Assembly (NCBI RefSeq): GCF_021532275.1
Contig: NZ_JACBOT010000028.1
Location: forward strand, 89,365-153,364
DNA length: 64,000 nucleotides
Direction of reading: 5' to 3'
Source: Brevibacterium sp. UCMA 11754
GTDB taxonomy: Bacteria; Actinomycetota; Actinomycetes; Actinomycetales; Brevibacteriaceae
Shown: positions 61,104 to 64,000 of the stretch, in pieces
Layout of the letters: every line of letters begins with the position of its first letter
Position numbering within the stretch: the first letter of the stretch is position 1
The notes under the pieces: model-generated
Database searches by the model: none
Told to the model about the DNA's origin: nothing
What the model saw: only the letters and a program-made list of their open reading frames with translations
Made by a program: the position numbers and the translations under genes

Positions 61104-62252
61104 ATGGATCTTGAACTCAACGACATTCAGCAAGAACTCGCCAGCACCCTGAACAAGTACCTGCGCAGCGAGTACGACACCCAGGCCCGCGAAGCCATTC
61201 TGCACAGCGAAGAGGGCATCTCCCGCGAGAAGTGGGAGGCGTTCGCAGAGATGGGCCTGCTCGGCCTGGCAATCCCGGAGAACTACGGTGGAGCAGAAAT
61301 GACCTTCGCCGAGGTTGCTGTGGTCTTGGAAGCATTCGGCCGTTCACTCGTGCTCGAGCCGTTCCTGGCCACAGCAGTGCTGGGCGCCAATGCGATCGCC
61401 GCCGCCGGCAGCGAAGAGCAGAAGCAGGAGATCCTGCCCTCCGTGTGCGAGGGCCAGACCTTCCTCGCATTTGCGGCCCTCGAGCCCGGTCTGCGCTACG
61501 CGGTCGATACTCCGTCCACCACCGCCTCGACGGGCGCTGACGGTGCCTTCACGATCAGCGGCGAGAAGAACGGCGTGCTCGGCGGCGACGTCGCCGACCA
61601 GTTCATCGTCACAGCCTCGGAGAACGGCGAACTCGGATTGTTCCTGGTCGCCGCGACGGCAACCGGAGTCTCCCGCGTCACACACCGTCAGGCCGACGGC
61701 CAGGGAAGCGCCAGCGTGAAGTTCGACAACGCACCGGCCCAGCGCCTCGGCGCCGCCGATGCGCATGCCGTCGTCGCCGAGGTGCTCGACACCGCGAACG
61801 CTGCGATCATGGCCGAAGCAGTCGGTGTCATGGAAGCCTCGCTGACCATGACCGCCGAGTACCTCAAGACCCGTGAGCAGTTCGGCGCCCCGATCGGTGC
61901 GAACCAGGCCCTGCAGCACCGTGCGGCCGACCTCTACGCGGACCTCGAGTATGCGCGCAGCATGGCCCTGTACTCACGACTTGCTGTCACCAACGAGGAA
62001 GCCGGCTCCGAGAAGGACCGCCACCGTGATGTCATCGCGGCCAAGATCATCATCGATCAGTCGGCTCGCACCATCAGCCAGGAGTCGATTCAGATGCACG
62101 GCGGCATCGGCATGACGATGGAGTACCCGATCGGTCATTACGCAAAGCGCCTGACCGTCATCTCGCGCACCTTCGACGATGCCGATTCGCTGACTGCCGA
62201 GCTGGCAGAGATCGGTGGGCTCATCGAGCCACAGGCTGCCGACCTGAACTGA
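61104..62252 (+). CDS. Acyl-CoA dehydrogenase, second subunit-like partner
   Basis: 382 aa. WEAFAEMGLLGLAIPENYGG, a middle domain poor in the usual flavin-contact sequence, and ESIQMHGGIGMTMEYPIGHY at the C-terminus. The weak flavin motifs and pairing with another dehydrogenase gene 39 bases upstream fit the FadE28/FadE29-like heterotetramers that oxidise steroid or branched acyl-CoA side chains (family knowledge; substrate here unknown). A GAGGAC ribosome site precedes ATG 61104. The last codons (EPQAADLN) lie in the first unit of a 36-base tandem repeat. Confidence 0.88.
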   Translation: MDLELNDIQQELASTLNKYLRSEYDTQAREAILHSEEGISREKWEAFAEMGLLGLAIPENYGGAEMTFAEVAVVLEAFGRSLVLEPFLATAVLGANAIAAAGSEEQKQEILPSVCEGQTFLAFAALEPGLRYAVDTPSTTASTGADGAFTISGEKNGVLGGDVADQFIVTASENGELGLFLVAATATGVSRVTHRQADGQGSASVKFDNAPAQRLGAADAHAVVAEVLDTANAAIMAEAVGVMEASLTMTAEYLKTREQFGAPIGANQALQHRAADLYADLEYARSMALYSRLAVTNEEAGSEKDRHRDVIAAKIIIDQSARTISQESIQMHGGIGMTMEYPIGHYAKRLTVISRTFDDADSLTAELAEIGGLIEPQAADLN

Positions 62253-62332
62253 GGCCGCAGCGAGCCACAGGCTGCCGACCTGAACTGAGGCCGCAGCGAG
62301 CCACAGGCTGCCGACCTGAGCTGAGGCCACAG
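62225..62332. repeat. Minisatellite, 3 x 36 bases, overlapping the end of a gene
   Basis: Units 62225-62260, 62261-62296 (identical) and 62297-62332 (two differences) begin CGAGCCACAGGCTGCCGACC. The first unit contains the last codons and stop of the dehydrogenase; each later unit still holds a copy of that coding end and a TGA. Confidence 0.92.
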
Positions 62333-62356
62333 CGCGACGACGAGCATTCGATGACG

Positions 62357-62394
62357 TCGGGCGTCGAAGTCTCTGTCGGGCGTCGAAATCTCTG
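62357..62394. repeat. Tandem repeat, 2 x 19 bases
   Basis: TCGGGCGTCGAAGTCTCTG (62357-62375) is followed at once by a copy with one change (A for G, 62376-62394). Confidence 0.85.
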
Positions 62395-62400
62395 CAGAAG

Positions 62401-62454
62401 AGAAGGGGCGTTCCGTGTTCTTCCATACCGGAAGCAACGCGGGACGCCCCTTCT
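62401..62454 (+). terminator. Strong rho-independent-type terminator of the dehydrogenase operon
   Basis: Outer arms AGAAGGGGCGT (62401-62411) and ACGCCCCTTCT (62444-62454) continue inward as a 19-pair stem with two wobbles. A further five pairs CTTCC/GGAAG close on loop ATACC. TTCGTCCTTTCC follows. Confidence 0.85.
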
Positions 62455-62466
62455 TCGTCCTTTCCT

Positions 62467-62574
62467 GCACTTTTGCCCCAGCAGCATCGACGAACCACCG
62501 GACAGTTGGTAAGTCCTGGTCGATCCCAGGGCTGCGATCGACCAGGACTTACCAACCGTTGGGGCCAAAAGTGC
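62467..62574. repeat. Nested inverted repeat with 21-base perfect inner arms
   Basis: Inner arms 62505-62525 and 62536-62556 are perfect complements over 21 bases (starting GTTGGTAAGTCCTGGTCGAT) with a 10-base loop. Outer arms GCACTTTTGCCCCA (62467-62480) and TGGGGCCAAAAGTGC (62560-62574) pair with one extra base. Shape and the TTGGTA/CGATC core match the hairpin at 29532-29589. Likely also ends the TrmH-side transcript. Confidence 0.8.
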
Positions 62575-62601
62575 CGGCGGGGGCACAGTAGAGCCCTGCC
62601 C

Positions 62602-62667
62602 ACCCGTCGGCGCTCGGCGCACGGGCTGCTGAGTACCCGTCGACGTTCGACACACGGGCTGTTGAGC
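62602..62667. repeat. Degenerate tandem repeat, 2 x 33 bases
   Basis: Copies 62602-62634 and 62635-62667 both begin ACCCGTCG and contain CACGGGCTGYTGAG; a third partial copy ACCCGTCGG follows at 62668. Third tandem-repeat type within 450 bases. Confidence 0.7.
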
Positions 62668-62700
62668 ACCCGTCGGCCACCCTCATCACGTTGGCAGGAT

Positions 62701-63351
62701 TCAGTCCACCGGCTGGTCGTAGACGTGGCGGCGAACCCAGGAGTGCATGGTGATCGCCGCAGCCGCGGCCGCGTTCATCGACCGGGTTGAACCGTACTGT
62801 GCGATCGACAGCACCGCTGTGCTCGCCTGGTGCGCTTCCTCGCTCAGACCCGGCCCTTCCTGCCCGAAGAGCAGCAGGCTGCGTCGCGGCAGGTCATAGG
62901 TCTCCAACGGCACCGAGTCCGGGAAGTTGTCGATTCCGATCAGCGGTACGGAATTGTCGGTGCACCACTGCAGGAGGTCGTCGATGCTCGGGTGGTGGAT
63001 GATGTGCTGGTACTGGTACCGGTCGGTGACCATCGCCCCGCGCCGATTCCACCGCCGCCTGCCCACGATGTGCACCGCGGCGGCGTTGAAGGCGTTGGCT
63101 GTCCTGACCACCGACCCGATGTTGAGGTCGTGCTGCCAGTTCTCCACACCGACGTGGAACTCGTGCCGCGTCGTGTCGAGATCGGCGACGATCGCGTCGA
63201 GCTTCCAGTAACGATATCTGTCGACGACATTGCGACGATCACCGTCACGCAGCAGCTCGGGATCAAAATGCTCAGACACAGGCCAGGGGCCGGTCCACGG
63301 ACCGACCCCTACCTGTGGCGCGTCTGCCTGCAACGCGCTGTCTTCAGTCAC
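62701..63351 (-). CDS. TrmH/SpoU-family RNA methyltransferase
   Basis: 216 aa. The SPOUT knot motifs are visible: HDLNIGSVVRTANAFNAAAV (motif 1 with the Asn and Arg), LLLFGQEGPGLSEEA (motif 2) and IAQYGSTRSMNAAAAAAITM (motif 3, SAM binding). These enzymes 2'-O-methylate ribose in tRNA or rRNA; the exact target is unclear because the N-terminus is not diagnostic. It starts with GTG 63351, overlapping the stop of the membrane-protein gene (GTGA), so the two are co-translated. Confidence 0.9.
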   Translation of the reverse strand: MTEDSALQADAPQVGVGPWTGPWPVSEHFDPELLRDGDRRNVVDRYRYWKLDAIVADLDTTRHEFHVGVENWQHDLNIGSVVRTANAFNAAAVHIVGRRRWNRRGAMVTDRYQYQHIIHHPSIDDLLQWCTDNSVPLIGIDNFPDSVPLETYDLPRRSLLLFGQEGPGLSEEAHQASTAVLSIAQYGSTRSMNAAAAAAITMHSWVRRHVYDQPVD

Positions 63352-64000
63352 TTCTTGTCATCGGTTTCATCCGCCGACTCGTCAACCTTCGCTGCCTTCG
63401 CCGAGGTGTCGTCGGAGTCCGAGGTGTCGTCGGAGTCCGAATCGATCACGTCGTCGGATTTCGCGCCCGAATCAGCGTCGGAGCCCGAGTCCGCGGCAGA
63501 GTCCTTAGAATCAGCCTTCTTGCCGGCTGAGCCGACGGAGACCTTCTGCGCACGCTTGCTCATCTTCACGGTCTTGCCGCCGCGTCCTCCGCCGGTGAGC
63601 ACCGCGCGAACGTAGGCGCTGCTGGCCAAGGAGTGGATGATGAGGGCAACCAGGGCAGCAATGGCTGCGGCGACGAGGCCCTCCCACCATGCGGGTGGGC
63701 TGCCGAAGAAGCGTCCGGCAATTCCAGCGGCGAGGTGAACGGAGTCCACGACAGCACCTTGGCGACCGTTCCCGATGCTCCCACGATGACGGGTGCGATG
63801 AAGCCGGCAACGGTGATGACGCCGATGATCGAGACGAAGGTCTTGCGCGCCTTGCTGCCGGACACCGTCGATGCCCAGACGAGGAGCGCGTAGATCGCCC
63901 ACGCGGTGAACAGCAGCGTCAGTGCGAACCAGCCCAGGCCGGGCAGCATGGCGAATGCCAGTGAGGTCTTGCCTGTGATGGAGAGTCCGAGTTCGGCCAC
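63348..64000 (-). CDS. Small membrane protein with acidic Ser/Asp tail, probably frameshifted; runs to window edge
   Basis: Not recognised. The frame entering at 64000 gives two helices (WFALTLLFTAWAIYALLVWA, ITVAGFIAPVIVGASG) up to TVAK, then nonsense. In the next frame from about 63757 the sequence resumes as VVDSVHLAAGIAGRFFGSPP, a third helix GLVAAAIAALVALIIHSLAS, a basic stretch and a tail rich in Ser, Asp and Lys. One G added to AAGG (plus-strand CC at 63757-63758) joins the halves into about 217 residues. The tail repeats SDDTSDSDDTS, encoded by an 18-base direct repeat near 63403-63440. The GTG at 64000 may be the start or an internal codon. Confidence 0.65.
   Translation of the reverse strand, partial: GRTRTLHHRQDLTGIRHAARPGLVRTDAAVHRVGDLRAPRLGIDGVRQQGAQDLRLDHRRHHRCRLHRTRHRGSIGNGRQGAVVDSVHLAAGIAGRFFGSPPAWWEGLVAAAIAALVALIIHSLASSAYVRAVLTGGGRGGKTVKMSKRAQKVSVGSAGKKADSKDSAADSGSDADSGAKSDDVIDSDSDDTSDSDDTSAKAAKVDESADETDDKK

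Noticed and set aside
1..64000. CRISPR arrays, tRNA or rRNA genes, insertion sequences, phage genes
   Set aside because: No regularly spaced repeats, no cloverleaf or rRNA sequence noticed, and no transposase, integrase or capsid-like product among real genes.

Overview
This 64 kb window is high-GC chromosomal DNA from an actinobacterium. Supporting signs are high-GC codon use, several probably leaderless genes whose -10 box lies 5-8 bases before the start codon, NarL/HisKA_3 two-component pairs, and paired acyl-CoA dehydrogenases. The gene style reminds me most of Brevibacterium or a close relative, but that is inference. I see no tRNA, rRNA, CRISPR array, transposase or phage gene.

Region 1 (1-33989) is a mosaic of ordinary transport, regulation and metabolism. 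It opens with the end of an oligopeptide ABC operon and an ArsR-SRPBCC pair. Next come a membrane acyltransferase, a nitronate monooxygenase and two NarL-type two-component systems (6383-10269 and 12385-14420). A CPBP membrane protease, an SDR dehydrogenase, an FMN reductase and a TetR regulator follow. Then there is a complete Dpp-type peptide importer (22859 down to 17107), AGCS and BCCT cation-coupled carriers, class II fructose-bisphosphate aldolase and an Atg22-like MFS carrier. A second ArsR-SRPBCC pair is divergent from a TetR-ABC exporter operon. Most of these convergent gene ends carry a large palindrome or hairpin.

Region 2 (34014-59558) is the distinctive part: a surface-glycan locus bracketed by four very large LuxR-type regulators. 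A nearly gapless ten-gene minus-strand operon (51237 down to 39000) encodes a CapD/PglF-type nucleotide-sugar 4,6-dehydratase, two tandem FemAB-like transferases and a PglC-type phosphoglycosyl transferase fused to a probable GNAT acetyltransferase. It continues with a DegT aminotransferase, a Wzz/BY-kinase-like protein, GT4 and GT2 glycosyltransferases, a low-molecular-weight tyrosine phosphatase and an EpsG-like polymerase. A convergent pair (36482-39052) adds a third FemAB-like protein and a Wzx-type flippase. Together these can be read as a pathway: make a 4-amino-4,6-dideoxy sugar, N-acetylate it, load it on undecaprenyl phosphate, extend, flip and polymerise, with FemAB-like enzymes possibly decorating the glycan. 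Three LuxR regulators (51432-59558) lie upstream in tandem and one (34014-36257) lies beyond the flippase end.

Region 3 (59565-64000) holds an AT-rich promoter region, an acyl-CoA dehydrogenase pair of the heteromeric FadE28/FadE29 kind, a repeat-rich intergenic stretch (three tandem repeats and two large hairpins), a TrmH-family RNA methyltransferase and a small membrane protein cut by the window edge. The first dehydrogenase and the edge protein each appear broken by loss of one G. The CPBP gene may carry a similar single-base indel, so sequence error is a serious possibility.
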